This document shows, in pieces, positions 27,294 through 35,929 of a stretch of DNA of 64,000 nucleotides. Source of the DNA: Myxococcales bacterium (lineage in GTDB: Bacteria > Myxococcota > Polyangia > Nannocystales > Nannocystaceae); the NCBI GenBank assembly GCA_016793465.1, contig JAEUJW010000039.1, forward strand, positions 186,001 through 250,000. Reading direction: 5' to 3'. The first letter of the stretch is position 1; every line of letters begins with the position of its first letter. The translations under genes were made by a program, and so were the position numbers. Below the pieces are notes generated by a model that was not told where the DNA came from, did not search any database, and saw only the letters and a list, made by a program, of their open reading frames with translations.

Positions 27294-28154
27294 ATGGATC
27301 TCGCCGCGCTCATCCTCGCCGGCTCCGTCGCCTCGCCGACGGGGCCGGGCCTCCACTTCGTCGACGTCGGTCAAGGCGGCGCGCTGCTGCTGCTCGGCAG
27401 CGAGGGCCACGCGGCCGTCGTCGACTCGGGGCCGCCGGGCGCGGCCGAGGCGGTGATCGCCGCCCTGGCGGCCCACGACGTCGTGCGCGTCGACCTCTGG
27501 GTGCACACGCACTTCGACGCCGATCACGTCGGCGGGTTCGCGCGGGTGGTGGCCGGCGCGGACGGGGCGGCCGGGACGGCCGACGACGTCGAGCTCGGCG
27601 AGCTGTGGGACCGCGGTCTCGCCGACGCGCCGGCCACCGCGGCCGTGGACGCCTACGTGGCCGCGGCCGGCAACCTCCGGCGGGCCGCCGCGGCCGGCGA
27701 CCGGTGGCAGGCGCCGGGTCTCGAGATCCTGGCGGTCGCCACCGGCGCGGCCGAGGCGGCGGCGGAGAACGCCCGCGGGCTGGCCCTCTGCGTCCGCGTC
27801 GGCGATCGTTCGGCGCTATTGCCCGGTGACCTGCCGGCTGCGCAAGCCGCGGAGTCGGCCGCCGCCTGCGGCCCGGTCGACGTGCTGTGGTTGCCGCATC
27901 ACGGCGGCGCCGACGGGACGTCGGAGGCCCTGCTGGCGGCGGCCGATCCCGCGCTGGTCGTGATATCGGCGGGCAGAGACAACCCGTACTGCCACCCCGC
28001 GGCGGTGACCCTCGCGCGCCTGCGGGAGCGGGCGGTGTGGATCTCCGGGCTCGCCGGAGCCGGGCCGCTCGGGCCCTGTACGCCCCTGGCAACGGTGTTC
28101 GCGCCGGATCACCGCGTCCTTCCCGGTGATCTGTGGTTGCCGGCACAACCATGA
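27294..28154 (+). CDS. MBL-fold hydrolase similar to the ComEC C-terminal domain
   Basis: The product is 286 residues, ATG 27294. The start shows a possible signal peptide (MDLAALILAGSVASPTG). The metallo-beta-lactamase fold is clear: FVDVGQGGALLL, VDSGPPG, THFDADHVGG (HxHxDH-like metal site), LLPGDLP and WLPHHGGADG with SAGRDNPYCHP. This order matches the extracellular nuclease-like domain of ComEC rather than class B lactamases. An exported DNA- or RNA-cutting role is possible. It is divergent from the Pro-rich protein and overlaps nothing downstream. Confidence 0.85.
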   Translation: MDLAALILAGSVASPTGPGLHFVDVGQGGALLLLGSEGHAAVVDSGPPGAAEAVIAALAAHDVVRVDLWVHTHFDADHVGGFARVVAGADGAAGTADDVELGELWDRGLADAPATAAVDAYVAAAGNLRRAAAAGDRWQAPGLEILAVATGAAEAAAENARGLALCVRVGDRSALLPGDLPAAQAAESAAACGPVDVLWLPHHGGADGTSEALLAAADPALVVISAGRDNPYCHPAAVTLARLRERAVWISGLAGAGPLGPCTPLATVFAPDHRVLPGDLWLPAQP

Positions 28155-28216
28155 AAAACCACCGCGCAAAGTGTTGCGGGGCGCCGACCCCAGGTGGCTG
28201 CATTCCGATACGCTGT

Positions 28217-28222
28217 TACACT
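28217..28222 (+). promoter_or_regulatory. TACACT -10-like element 9 nt before the lipoprotein/mla operon
   Basis: GTTACACT precedes GTG 28232 by 9 nt. It is the only such element found ahead of the lipoprotein-mlaE-mlaF-mlaD series and so would drive the whole operon. Confidence 0.4.
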
Positions 28223-28231
28223 GCGACGCCA

Positions 28232-28828
28232 GTGCGGCCCCCCTCGTCACGCGTCCTTCGGGCCAGAGTTGGCATCCCGGCCCTTCACGCCCGGGCCGGC
28301 TTCACCGCCTGCCTGGCATGGATCGGCCTCTTGCTGGTCGGTTCGGCCTGCGGCGGCTGGAGGGGCTACGGCGACACCTATTACCGCCGGTGGGAACGCG
28401 GCGTGCGCCACGAGGCCACCTACCGCTTCGGCATGCCCGGGGACGGCTGGCGCCCGCTGAAGGAGAAAGGCGTGCAGGTCGCGTGGTGGAACGACGCGCT
28501 CGACGCCGCCATCCTGCTCGACAGCCAGTGCGAGCGCCACGGCGACAGCACGCTCGAGGCCTTCACCGATCACCTGCGCATCGACTTCCGCGAGTGGGAG
28601 GTCAAGTCGCAGGAGAAGCTGCAGCTCAACGGCCGCGACGCGCTCCGCTCGGTGGTCGAGGCCTCGATCGACGGCGGCCCCAAGACCATGATGGAGCTGA
28701 TCGTGACCAAGAAGAACGGCTGCCTGTTCGACCTCGAGTACGTGGCCCCGCCGCACAGCTTCGAGGGCGGGCGGGCCGCGTTCGCCCGGGTCGTCGCCGG
28801 CTTCACGTTCCCGATCCGGGGTGAGTGA
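28232..28828 (+). CDS. lipoprotein at the head of the mla operon
   Basis: The product is 198 residues from GTG 28232. After a basic n-region a hydrophobic core (LAWIGLLLVGSACGG) ends in a lipobox. The mature part has mixed alpha/beta content, GYGDTYYRRWERGVRHEA at its start, and one further Cys pair. I do not recognise a family. Its last 8 bases overlap the mlaE gene, so it is translated with it and may be a dedicated part of the transport system. Confidence 0.7.
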   Translation: MRPPSSRVLRARVGIPALHARAGFTACLAWIGLLLVGSACGGWRGYGDTYYRRWERGVRHEATYRFGMPGDGWRPLKEKGVQVAWWNDALDAAILLDSQCERHGDSTLEAFTDHLRIDFREWEVKSQEKLQLNGRDALRSVVEASIDGGPKTMMELIVTKKNGCLFDLEYVAPPHSFEGGRAAFARVVAGFTFPIRGE

Positions 28829-29612
28829 CGTGATCCGCGGGATGCTCGAATACATCGGCGCCGCGGTCCGGGCGGGCTTCGACTGGGTCGGCGGGATCTC
28901 GCTGCTGTTCGGGCGCGCCTGCGCGGTCGGCGTGCGCCGCCCGTTCGGCATCTACGACATCTTCTATCAGATCGTCGCGCTCGGCATCCGCAGCATGCCG
29001 CTGGCCACGCTGATGGGCATCTTCGTCGGCATGGCGCTCACCTGGCAGTTCGGCGAGGCGCTCATGAGCTTCGGCGCGAAGAACGCGGTCGGCTCGGCGG
29101 CAGCGCTTGCGCTGGTCCGCGAGCTCGTACCGACGATCATGGCGCTCACGGTGGGGGCGAAGATCGCGACCGGCATGACCGCCGAGCTCGGCTCGATGAA
29201 GGTGTCGGAGCAGATCGACGCCATCAGCTCGCTCGGCGCCGACCCGATCAAGAAGCTGGTGTGGCCGCGCCTGGTGGCCGCGACCATGGCCCTGCCGCTG
29301 CTGTGCGTGTACGGCAACGTGCTCGCGCTCGGCGGCGGCGCGGTGATCGCCGACAGCATCTTCGACGTGCCGACCGCCTACTTCTACGAGACCTACGTCG
29401 ACGAGCTGTACCCGATGGACTACATCTCGGGCCTCGTCAAGGCGACCTGCTTCGGCGGCCTGGTCGGCATCATCGGCTGCTTCCAGGGCTTCCAGACCAG
29501 CTTCGGCACCGAGGCGGTCGGCATCTCGACGACCAACACGGTCGTCGCCACCTCCGTCGCCATCCTGGTCATGGACTTCGTCCTGACCATGATCTTCCTC
29601 CCCGTGGGCTAG
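28821..29612 (+). CDS. mlaE: MlaE-type permease of a phospholipid ABC transporter
   Basis: The product is 263 residues from GTG 28821 (GTG 28830 is possible). It is the permease of the Mla/MCE systems that move phospholipids between the inner and outer membranes. There are five or six hydrophobic segments. Family-typical segments are RSMPLATLMGIFVGMALTWQFGE, LVRELVPTIMALTVGAKIATGMTAELGSM (with the conserved Glu-Leu-Gly) and QIDAISSLGADPIKKLVWPR, each seen in order. The next gene begins 3 bp later. Confidence 0.94.
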   Translation: MSDVIRGMLEYIGAAVRAGFDWVGGISLLFGRACAVGVRRPFGIYDIFYQIVALGIRSMPLATLMGIFVGMALTWQFGEALMSFGAKNAVGSAAALALVRELVPTIMALTVGAKIATGMTAELGSMKVSEQIDAISSLGADPIKKLVWPRLVAATMALPLLCVYGNVLALGGGAVIADSIFDVPTAYFYETYVDELYPMDYISGLVKATCFGGLVGIIGCFQGFQTSFGTEAVGISTTNTVVATSVAILVMDFVLTMIFLPVG

Positions 29613-29615
29613 ACC

Positions 29616-30377
29616 ATGACGACGGTGTTCGAACTCCGGGACCTCCACAAGCGCTTCGGCGACAACGTCATCTACGACGGGATGAACCTGAAGATCGAGC
29701 AGGGCGAGACCTTCACCATCATCGGCGGCTCGGGCATGGGCAAGAGCGTGTGCCTGAAGCTGATGATCGGCCTCCTGCCGTACGAGGGCGGCCACGTGCT
29801 GTTCAAGGGCCAGGAGGTCGGCGACATGAACCGCGAGCAGCTGCGCGAGCTGCGGCGCAACGTGTCGATGGTGTTCCAGGGCGGGGCCATGTTTGACTCC
29901 ATGAGCGTGCTCGACAACGTGACCTACGCGCTGCGCGAGCACACCAAGATGTCCGACCAGGAGATGCTCGAGCGGGCCAAGGAGTGCCTCGACATGGTCG
30001 GCCTCGGCTACGACCCGAACATCCTCTACCGCATGCCCGCGAGCCTCTCGGGCGGCATGCGCAAGCGCGCCGCCCTGGCGCGCTCCATCGCCATCAAGCC
30101 CGAGGTTATCCTGTACGACGAGCCGACGACAGGCCTCGACCCCGCGAACATCGAACGCATCGGTTCCATGATCCAGAAGCTGCAGAAGGAGCTCAACGTG
30201 ACCAGCATCGTCGTGACCCACGACATGCCGATCGCGCTCGAGCGCTCCGACCGGGTGGCGATGCTCTACGACAAGAAGTTCCCGTTCGTGGGCACCAACG
30301 AGGAGTTCAAGGATCACCCGGAGACGGTGGTCCGCGAGTTCATCAAGGGCATCTACCACGAGAACGAGGACGACTGA
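29616..30377 (+). CDS. mlaF: MlaF-type ATPase of a phospholipid ABC transporter
   Basis: The product is 253 residues. Walker A is GGSGMGKS (residues 38-45), the Q-loop FQGG near 86, the ABC signature LSGGMRKRAALAR near 144, Walker B VILYDEPTTGLDP near 164 and the H-loop VTHD near 197. It powers lipid movement through MlaE. The signature LSGGM fits MCE-associated ATPases. It is followed 15 bp later by the MCE protein, with GGAGGA as its ribosome site. Confidence 0.95.
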   Translation: MTTVFELRDLHKRFGDNVIYDGMNLKIEQGETFTIIGGSGMGKSVCLKLMIGLLPYEGGHVLFKGQEVGDMNREQLRELRRNVSMVFQGGAMFDSMSVLDNVTYALREHTKMSDQEMLERAKECLDMVGLGYDPNILYRMPASLSGGMRKRAALARSIAIKPEVILYDEPTTGLDPANIERIGSMIQKLQKELNVTSIVVTHDMPIALERSDRVAMLYDKKFPFVGTNEEFKDHPETVVREFIKGIYHENEDD

Positions 30378-30392
30378 CGGAGGACCAGGACG

Positions 30393-31748
30393 ATGGCCGC
30401 ACGCAAGACAGAAGCTCGCCTCAACCTGATCGTCGGCGCCTTCGTGCTGTCGATGGGGTTCCTCCTCGTCGCCTCGATCTTCATCATCGGCCAGGGCAAG
30501 GGCACCTGGAAGGAGAAGGTGACGATCGCCGCCGACTTCCGCCAGGTCTCCGGCCTGAAGAAGGGCAGCCCGGTGCAGCTCGAGGGCATCGAGATCGGCG
30601 TGGTCCAGGACCGCGAGTTCGTCGAGATCGAGTACGCCTGCTCGCCGCTGACCGAGGACCGCGGCCGCTTCGGCCAGGGCCGCACCGACGACTGCGACCG
30701 CACCATGTTCTGCGCGCCCGAGGGCAAGTGCGCCGAGCTCGAGGCCTACAGCTTCAACAAGGACCTCCACCCGCCGTGCGAGGACGACGCGCAGTGCCGC
30801 GAGGACGAGGTGTGCGTGACGTCGGAGTTCCGCCGGCGCTACCGCCGGGTCTCGTGGTCCGGCAACACCGGCGTGTGCGACGGCTACACGACCAACCACA
30901 AGCGCATCCGCGTGACGCTGTCGGTCTTCAAGGACAGCCTCGTGCACGTGCGCGACGACTCGCGCGCCACGGTCTCGCAGAACGGCCTGCTCGGCGACCA
31001 GCTGGTCCAGATCTCGGTCGGCCGCGGGCAGCAGATCGAGCCGGGCGGGCGCATCCAGACCACCCCGTCGATCATCGAGGAGCTCGACAACATCAAGGAC
31101 CGCCTCGACGGCGTGTTCGGCAAGGTCGAGGAGACGATCGGCGGCATCGCCGAGCTGGCCTCGGCGATGGGCGACGAGAAGACGGTGCGCAACTTCCAGG
31201 GCCTGGTCGCCAACATCAACGAGGTGTCGCGCCAGATCGCCGAGGGCAAGGGCCTCGTCGGGGCGCTGCTCAACGACGAGGGCATGGTCAAGGACTTCGG
31301 CTCGACCCTCCGCAGCGTGCGCGACACGGCCTCGGGCCTCAACGGGTTCGTCGGGCGGGCGCGCAGCAGCATGGCCAAGATCGACGACAACCTGCAGCCG
31401 CTGGTCGACGACGGCCGCCGCGTGATGTCCGATATCTCGACGGTGCTAAAGGACGTCAAGGACCCCAACAACAAGAGCCTGGTCTCGAAGATGCTCTACG
31501 ACTCGGACGGCAAGATCGTCCGCGACCTCGAGGAGACGCTCGCCAACATCGAGAAGGTGATCGCCACCATCGAGAAGGGCGACGGCACGCTCGGCAAGCT
31601 CGTCAAGGACCCCAAGGCCTACGACGACCTGGTCAAGATCCTCGGCAACATCGAGCGCAACAACACCATCAAAAAATTGGTGCGCTTCGTGGTCGAGAAG
31701 GACGAGGCGGCCTCGGCGGCTGGCCCGAACGCCAAGGTCAAGAACTGA
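30393..31748 (+). CDS. mlaD: MlaD/MCE-domain protein with a Cys-rich insertion
   Basis: The product is 451 residues. There is a membrane anchor at 12-33 (LIVGAFVLSMGFLLVASIFIIG). The MCE domain starts at about residue 43 (VTIAADFRQVSGLKKGSPVQ) and resumes at about 169 (HKRIRVTLSVFKD to VQISVGRGQQIEPGG). In between, residues of about 81-168 are an extra segment with eight Cys (83, 101, 107, 113, 129, 135, 141, 162), which is not part of the normal MCE fold. A helical C-terminal part of about 220 residues follows, as in needle-forming MCE proteins. MCE hexamers make a lipid channel in the periplasm. The Cys count suggests four disulfides. Confidence 0.92.
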   Translation: MAARKTEARLNLIVGAFVLSMGFLLVASIFIIGQGKGTWKEKVTIAADFRQVSGLKKGSPVQLEGIEIGVVQDREFVEIEYACSPLTEDRGRFGQGRTDDCDRTMFCAPEGKCAELEAYSFNKDLHPPCEDDAQCREDEVCVTSEFRRRYRRVSWSGNTGVCDGYTTNHKRIRVTLSVFKDSLVHVRDDSRATVSQNGLLGDQLVQISVGRGQQIEPGGRIQTTPSIIEELDNIKDRLDGVFGKVEETIGGIAELASAMGDEKTVRNFQGLVANINEVSRQIAEGKGLVGALLNDEGMVKDFGSTLRSVRDTASGLNGFVGRARSSMAKIDDNLQPLVDDGRRVMSDISTVLKDVKDPNNKSLVSKMLYDSDGKIVRDLEETLANIEKVIATIEKGDGTLGKLVKDPKAYDDLVKILGNIERNNTIKKLVRFVVEKDEAASAAGPNAKVKN

Positions 31749-31770
31749 GGCCGGCCGCCCGCCGGGCCGC

Positions 31771-32745
31771 TCACACCGCGCGCGTGGCCAGCCAGGGGGT
31801 CACGGTGCGCTCGACGAACCCGAGGATCTCGGCGCCGATCTCGAGCGGGTACTCGGCCGGCAGGGCGTGGGTCGCGTCGGGGTAGACCTTCCACTGCACG
31901 CGCGGGATGGCGAAGGCGAGGCGGCGCATGGTCGCCAGCGGGACGAAGTTGTCGCGCGCGCCGGCCACCACGAGCGTGGGCACGGCGATGGTCGGCAGCA
32001 CGTCGGCGGCGCTGTGGCGGTGGGCCTCGTCGAGCAGGGCGAGGAACAGCTCCGGGTTCATGGCGGCGATGCCACGCATGTAGAGCTCGAGGTCGGCGGC
32101 CTCGATGCGGTCGGCGTTGACCTGGCCACTGCGCAGGCCGATCTCCCGCGACAGCTGCGACGGCAGCACCTTGCGCCAGAACCGGGCGGTGAGGTCCTGG
32201 GCGATGCGGGTGGTCGCGCGGACCAGCGGGAGCAGGCGGCCGAACGCCTGCGTGCCCTGGAAGCTGGTCAGCACGCGGCCGCTGGGTCCGGCGAGCGACA
32301 CGAGGCCGGCGAGTCGCTCGCGGTGCCGGCGGTACAGCTCGAGGGCCACGCAGAAGCCCATGCTGAAGCCGACCGCGACCACCGACTCGAGGCCGAGGTG
32401 GGCGCAGGCGGCGGCGGCGTCATCGGCGAGCACCGGGATGCTGAGCCGCCACGGTCGCGGCGGATCGGGCGACTGGCCGTGGCCGCGGTAGTGCATGAGC
32501 ACGACGCGGTGGCGCTCGCTGAGCAGCGGCAGGCTGCGTTCGAACGCCCAGCCGTTGCAGCCGATGCCGTCGAGGATGAGGATCGCGGGCGGCGGAGCGT
32601 CGCGCGGGCCGAGGGCGAACAGGCGGATCGAGGCGCCGTCGTCGCGCCGCAGGCGGATCGGCAGAGCCCCGGCGAGGGGCCCGGGCGGCGTCGGCGCCCT
32701 GCCGGCGCGGGGTTCACCGCGGCCTGCGTGCGTGCCGGTGGTCAT
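31771..32745 (-). CDS. alpha/beta-hydrolase fold protein
   Basis: The product is 324 residues, ATG 32745. The fold is clear: LILDGIGCNGWAFE (oxyanion strand), MHYRGHGQS, the nucleophile elbow VGFSMGFC (Gly-x-Ser-x-Gly), Asp in VVAGARDNFVP and the catalytic His in YPDATHALPAEYP. It could be an esterase, lipase or haloperoxidase-like hydrolase; no substrate is indicated. The first 28 residues are Pro/Gly/Arg rich and probably flexible. It is convergent with the mla operon (22 bp gap). Confidence 0.87.
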   Translation of the reverse strand: MTTGTHAGRGEPRAGRAPTPPGPLAGALPIRLRRDDGASIRLFALGPRDAPPPAILILDGIGCNGWAFERSLPLLSERHRVVLMHYRGHGQSPDPPRPWRLSIPVLADDAAAACAHLGLESVVAVGFSMGFCVALELYRRHRERLAGLVSLAGPSGRVLTSFQGTQAFGRLLPLVRATTRIAQDLTARFWRKVLPSQLSREIGLRSGQVNADRIEAADLELYMRGIAAMNPELFLALLDEAHRHSAADVLPTIAVPTLVVAGARDNFVPLATMRRLAFAIPRVQWKVYPDATHALPAEYPLEIGAEILGFVERTVTPWLATRAV

Positions 32746-32766
32746 GGCCGCGGGCCCGCTCGTCGA

Positions 32767-32976
32767 CTACTCGTTGCGGCCGCGTTCGTCGTCCGCGCCG
32801 TCGTCCGCGAGGTCGTTGACGCTCGGGTACTTCATGATGTCCTTGCGGGCGATCTTCCAGGCTTTCTGGACGATCCACGATAGCGAGCGGTCCTGGCGGG
32901 CAGCCTCCTCCTGGATCTCCTTCAACATCTGCTCCGGGAAATAGAGCGACTGCTTGCGCTTGTCCGAGCTGGCCAT
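32767..32976 (-). CDS. small ribbon-helix-helix-like protein (TIGR04563-like)
   Basis: The product is 69 residues, ATG 32976. It begins DKRKQSLYFPEQMLKEIQEEAARQ, then DRSLSWIVQKAWKIAR, giving strand-helix-helix as in MetJ/Arc-type DNA-binding dimers. It matches what I recall of TIGR04563, a family of small myxobacterial proteins. It is probably a transcription regulator. It is divergent from the TetR-type gene. Confidence 0.75.
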   Translation of the reverse strand: MASSDKRKQSLYFPEQMLKEIQEEAARQDRSLSWIVQKAWKIARKDIMKYPSVNDLADDGADDERGRNE

Positions 32977-33032
32977 GCTGGGTTGGTCTCCGCTAGTGAT
33001 AATCGCGGTTTTTAGGGTAGGCTGCGCTGCGA

Positions 33033-33920
33033 TTGGCTGTCAACCGCGACAGTGCAGGCGAGCCCGGCAAGTCGCCGCATTCCGCCCCGTCCGGATCGCC
33101 CCTCCCGGCAGGCGCGGAGCCGCGCGAAGACGCGGCTTCGCTCGCCCGGAACGACGGTTTTGGTGGAGTCGAGGTCGTTGGCGCGGGCGACGCGACGGGC
33201 TCCGGCGGGGCCCGACGCGGCGAGTCCGAGGAGTCGGACGGACGCGCCGTTCGGGCCCAGGCCCGGCGAGAACAGCGGCGCAGCACGATCCTCGCCGCGG
33301 CCACGCAGGTGTTCAAGGACAAGGGCTACCACGCGACCTCGGTGAACGACATCATCGACGCGGCCCAGATCGCGCGGGGTACGTTTTATTTGTATTTCAC
33401 GAGCAAGCGCGACGTGTTCGCGGAGCTGTCGTCGACCTTCCTCGCGCTGATTCGTGGGAGCGTCCGCAAGATCTCCCTCGATCCCGCCGACGGAGAACCC
33501 CTCGCACAGATGCGGGCCAACTTCCGGCGGGTCATGAACACCGTGCTCGAGCACGGTGATCTCGCGACCATCATGCTCCGCGGGGACAACGGCGACGCCG
33601 AGGCGCGGGCCCAGATGGCCCCGTTCTACGACCAGGTGATCGATCTGATCGGCCAGGCGGTGCGGGTCGGGCGCGGCCTCGGGATCGCCCGCGACTGCGA
33701 CGTCGAGGTCATCGCCGTGGCGGCGCTGGCCGGCTTGAAGGAGGTCCTGGGCCGCATGCTCGAGGCCCGGCGCGAGCTCCCCGGCGGGTCGCAGGCGGAC
33801 GGGGCGCCGGTCGGGGAGCCCCCGGAGACCTCCCGGTGGATGGTGCCGGAGCGGCTCGCCGACGAATTGCTCACCTTCTTTGTCCGCGGGGTGTTTACGC
33901 GGGGGGCGGCGGTGGGTTAA
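33033..33920 (+). CDS. TetR/AcrR-family regulator with a long N-terminal extension
   Basis: The product is 295 residues if it starts at TTG 33033, about 10-15 nt after a TAGGGTAGGCT stretch (33013-33023). The helix-turn-helix spans about residues 85-130 (ILAAATQVFKDKGYHATSVNDI then ARGTFYLYFTSKRDVFAEL). The usual TetR begins a few residues before this; here about 75 polar residues precede it. GTG codons further in (near the RAQARREQRR segment) are alternative starts. The C-terminal ligand domain is unassigned. It is divergent from the RHH-like gene and upstream of dksA. Confidence 0.85.
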   Translation: MAVNRDSAGEPGKSPHSAPSGSPLPAGAEPREDAASLARNDGFGGVEVVGAGDATGSGGARRGESEESDGRAVRAQARREQRRSTILAAATQVFKDKGYHATSVNDIIDAAQIARGTFYLYFTSKRDVFAELSSTFLALIRGSVRKISLDPADGEPLAQMRANFRRVMNTVLEHGDLATIMLRGDNGDAEARAQMAPFYDQVIDLIGQAVRVGRGLGIARDCDVEVIAVAALAGLKEVLGRMLEARRELPGGSQADGAPVGEPPETSRWMVPERLADELLTFFVRGVFTRGAAVG

Positions 33921-34006
33921 GGTCTCGGCCCCCGCGAGGGGGCCCTCGTGCTACCTTGGCGGGCCACGCGTCGAGACGCGCGACGGACAGGACGGGAACA
34001 GCACCC

Positions 34007-34381
34007 ATGGCCTTGAACAAAGCTCAGCTCGACAAGTTCCGTGTGATCCTCAACGAGCGCCGCACCAGCCTGATCCAGCAGGCGCAGAAGACCCTCGAGA
34101 GCGACATGGTGCTCTCGCCGGACGACCGCTTCGACGAGGTCGACCAGGCCTCGAGCGAGTACATGCAGGCGTTCAGCTTCCGCCTGCGCGGGCGCGAGAA
34201 GTTCCTGATGGACAAGATCGAGCTGGCCCTGCGAAAGATCGACGAGGGCACCTACGGCATCTGCGAGGAGTGCGAGGAGATGATCGCCATCAAGCGCCTC
34301 CAGGCCCGTCCGGAGGCCCCCCTGTGCATCCAGTGCAAGGAGGCCCAGGAGAAGGAAGAAGCCGTCTACGCCGAGGAGTGA
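34007..34381 (+). CDS. dksA: DksA/TraR-family transcription factor
   Basis: The product is 124 residues, ATG 34007. DksA binds the RNA polymerase secondary channel and, with ppGpp, adjusts rRNA and amino-acid promoters. The coiled-coil region runs through residues 5-80, with DEVDQA at 43-48 matching the Asp-x2-Asp-x-Ala tip motif. A four-Cys zinc finger is at GICEECEEM and LCIQCKE. It is followed 3 bp later by lgt, so these two are likely co-transcribed. Confidence 0.88.
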   Translation: MALNKAQLDKFRVILNERRTSLIQQAQKTLESDMVLSPDDRFDEVDQASSEYMQAFSFRLRGREKFLMDKIELALRKIDEGTYGICEECEEMIAIKRLQARPEAPLCIQCKEAQEKEEAVYAEE

Positions 34382-34384
34382 CGG

Positions 34385-35257
34385 GTGTTCCCGCAGCTCT
34401 TCACGGTCCCCGGCACCGAGTTCGTAGTCACCGCGTACGGGCTCCTGATGGGGCTCGCGCTGGTCGGGGCGTGGGTGTGGGCGCTGCTGCTGGCGCGGGA
34501 GGACCGGCTGCCGAGCGATCGCCTCGGCACGGTGTTCGTGGTGGCGACGGTGCTCGGCCTGCTCGGGGCGCGCGGCGTGTGGCTGCTGCAGCACGGCGAG
34601 CCGCTGACGCTCGAGGCGCTGCGCAGCCTGCCCGCCGGCGGCATGACCGTGTTCGGCGGGGCCGCGCTGGCGTTCGTCGCCTGCGCGATCGGGGCGCGGC
34701 GCGTCGGCGTGCCGCTGCTGGCGTGGCTCGACTGCGTGGCCCCGGGCTTCATGTTCGGGGCGGTGTGCGAGCGCATCGGGGCGCTGCTCGCGGGCGGTGA
34801 CTTCGGCAGCTACGCGGGGCCGGAGGAGCTCGGGCACGCGCTGGCGGTGACGTACCCGCCGGGCTCGCCGGCGTTCGTGCTGCACACCGGCACGCTGCAG
34901 GGCCTGCCCGGGGTGAGCGAGGCGGCGTCGGCCCCGGTGCACCCGGTCCAGGCCTACGAGGCGGCGGTCGCGATGATCGCGCTGATCGTGGCGCTGCGCC
35001 TGCGTCGCACGCGGACGTACACCGGCCAGGTGTTCTGCTGGGTGTTCGGGGTGTTCGTCGCCGGGCGCGCGCTGGTCGAGCCGCTGCGCCACGACGCCTC
35101 GCCCGAGGTGCTCGGGCCGCTGCGGCTGGCGCAGATCTCGGGGCTCGGGCTGTGCCTGGTGCTGGCGATCGCGGCGGCGGTGCAGCGCGGCAGGGCGGCC
35201 GCGACGCCCGGCGGGCTGCGCCTGTGGGAGGGCGGCCCGTGGTCGCCGAAGCCGTGA
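34385..35257 (+). CDS. lgt: prolipoprotein diacylglyceryl transferase Lgt
   Basis: The product is 290 residues from GTG 34385. Lgt attaches diacylglycerol from phosphatidylglycerol to the lipobox Cys of prolipoproteins in the inner membrane, the first step for the eleven lipoproteins predicted in this window. It has about seven hydrophobic segments. GFMFGAVCERIGALLAGGDFG corresponds to the family signature with its essential Arg, followed by HPVQAYE and by GRALVEPLRHD. The end overlaps the next gene (GTGA at 35254-35257). Confidence 0.9.
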   Translation: MFPQLFTVPGTEFVVTAYGLLMGLALVGAWVWALLLAREDRLPSDRLGTVFVVATVLGLLGARGVWLLQHGEPLTLEALRSLPAGGMTVFGGAALAFVACAIGARRVGVPLLAWLDCVAPGFMFGAVCERIGALLAGGDFGSYAGPEELGHALAVTYPPGSPAFVLHTGTLQGLPGVSEAASAPVHPVQAYEAAVAMIALIVALRLRRTRTYTGQVFCWVFGVFVAGRALVEPLRHDASPEVLGPLRLAQISGLGLCLVLAIAAAVQRGRAAATPGGLRLWEGGPWSPKP

Positions 35258-35892
35258 GCCGCCGGCCGGTGGTCGTGATCCACGGGGCGCTGCGCTCGCA
35301 GGCGGGGCTGTGGCCGATCGTGTGGTACCTGCGGCGCGCGGGCTTCGACGCGCGGGCGTTCGGCTACGCGACCCGCAGAGATCCGCTCGAGCGGCACGCG
35401 GAGCGGCTCGAGGCGTTCGTCGCGACCTGGCTCGCGGGACAGGTGCCGGTGCTCGGGATCCTGACCCACTCGATGGGCGGGCTGGTCGCGCGGGCCTACC
35501 TCGCGCGCGCGGGCGCAGCGTCGCAGTCGCAGGCACAGCGGGTGGTGATGCTGGCGCCGCCGAACCAGGGCGCCGCGCTGGCCGAGCAGATGCGCGGGTT
35601 CCCGCCGTTTCGCTGGCTGTACGGGGCGGCCGCGGACGAGCTGCAGCCGGCGCGCGTGGCCGGGCTGGCGCCGCCGCCGGCGAGCGCGTCGGTGCTGGTG
35701 CTGGCCGGCGGCAAGACGCGCGGCGACGTCGGCTACACGCGGCGCATCGCCGGCAACAACGACGGGCTGGTCGGGGTGGCCGAGACGGCGCTGCCCGGCG
35801 TCGCGCCGGAGTTCGTCGGGGGGGTGCACAGCACGCTGCAGTGGCGGCCGGCGGTGCTGCGGCGCGCGGCCGAGTTCCTGGCCGCGACGTGA
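35254..35892 (+). CDS. lipase-like alpha/beta hydrolase
   Basis: The product is 212 residues from GTG 35254, whose GTGA overlaps the lgt stop. It starts with VVVIHGALRSQAGLW, the oxyanion loop, then the nucleophile elbow THSMGGL (Gly/Thr-His-Ser-Met-Gly-Gly) and a late His in GGVHSTLQ. It lacks a signal peptide. The fold and the GNNDGLVGVAETAL segment resemble triacylglycerol lipases and PGAP1-like enzymes. Coupling to lgt suggests a lipid role, but the substrate is unknown. Confidence 0.8.
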   Translation: MSRRPVVVIHGALRSQAGLWPIVWYLRRAGFDARAFGYATRRDPLERHAERLEAFVATWLAGQVPVLGILTHSMGGLVARAYLARAGAASQSQAQRVVMLAPPNQGAALAEQMRGFPPFRWLYGAAADELQPARVAGLAPPPASASVLVLAGGKTRGDVGYTRRIAGNNDGLVGVAETALPGVAPEFVGGVHSTLQWRPAVLRRAAEFLAAT

Positions 35893-35929
35893 GCCGGGGG
35901 TCGACGACCGGTCGGTGGAGCGTGCGTCG

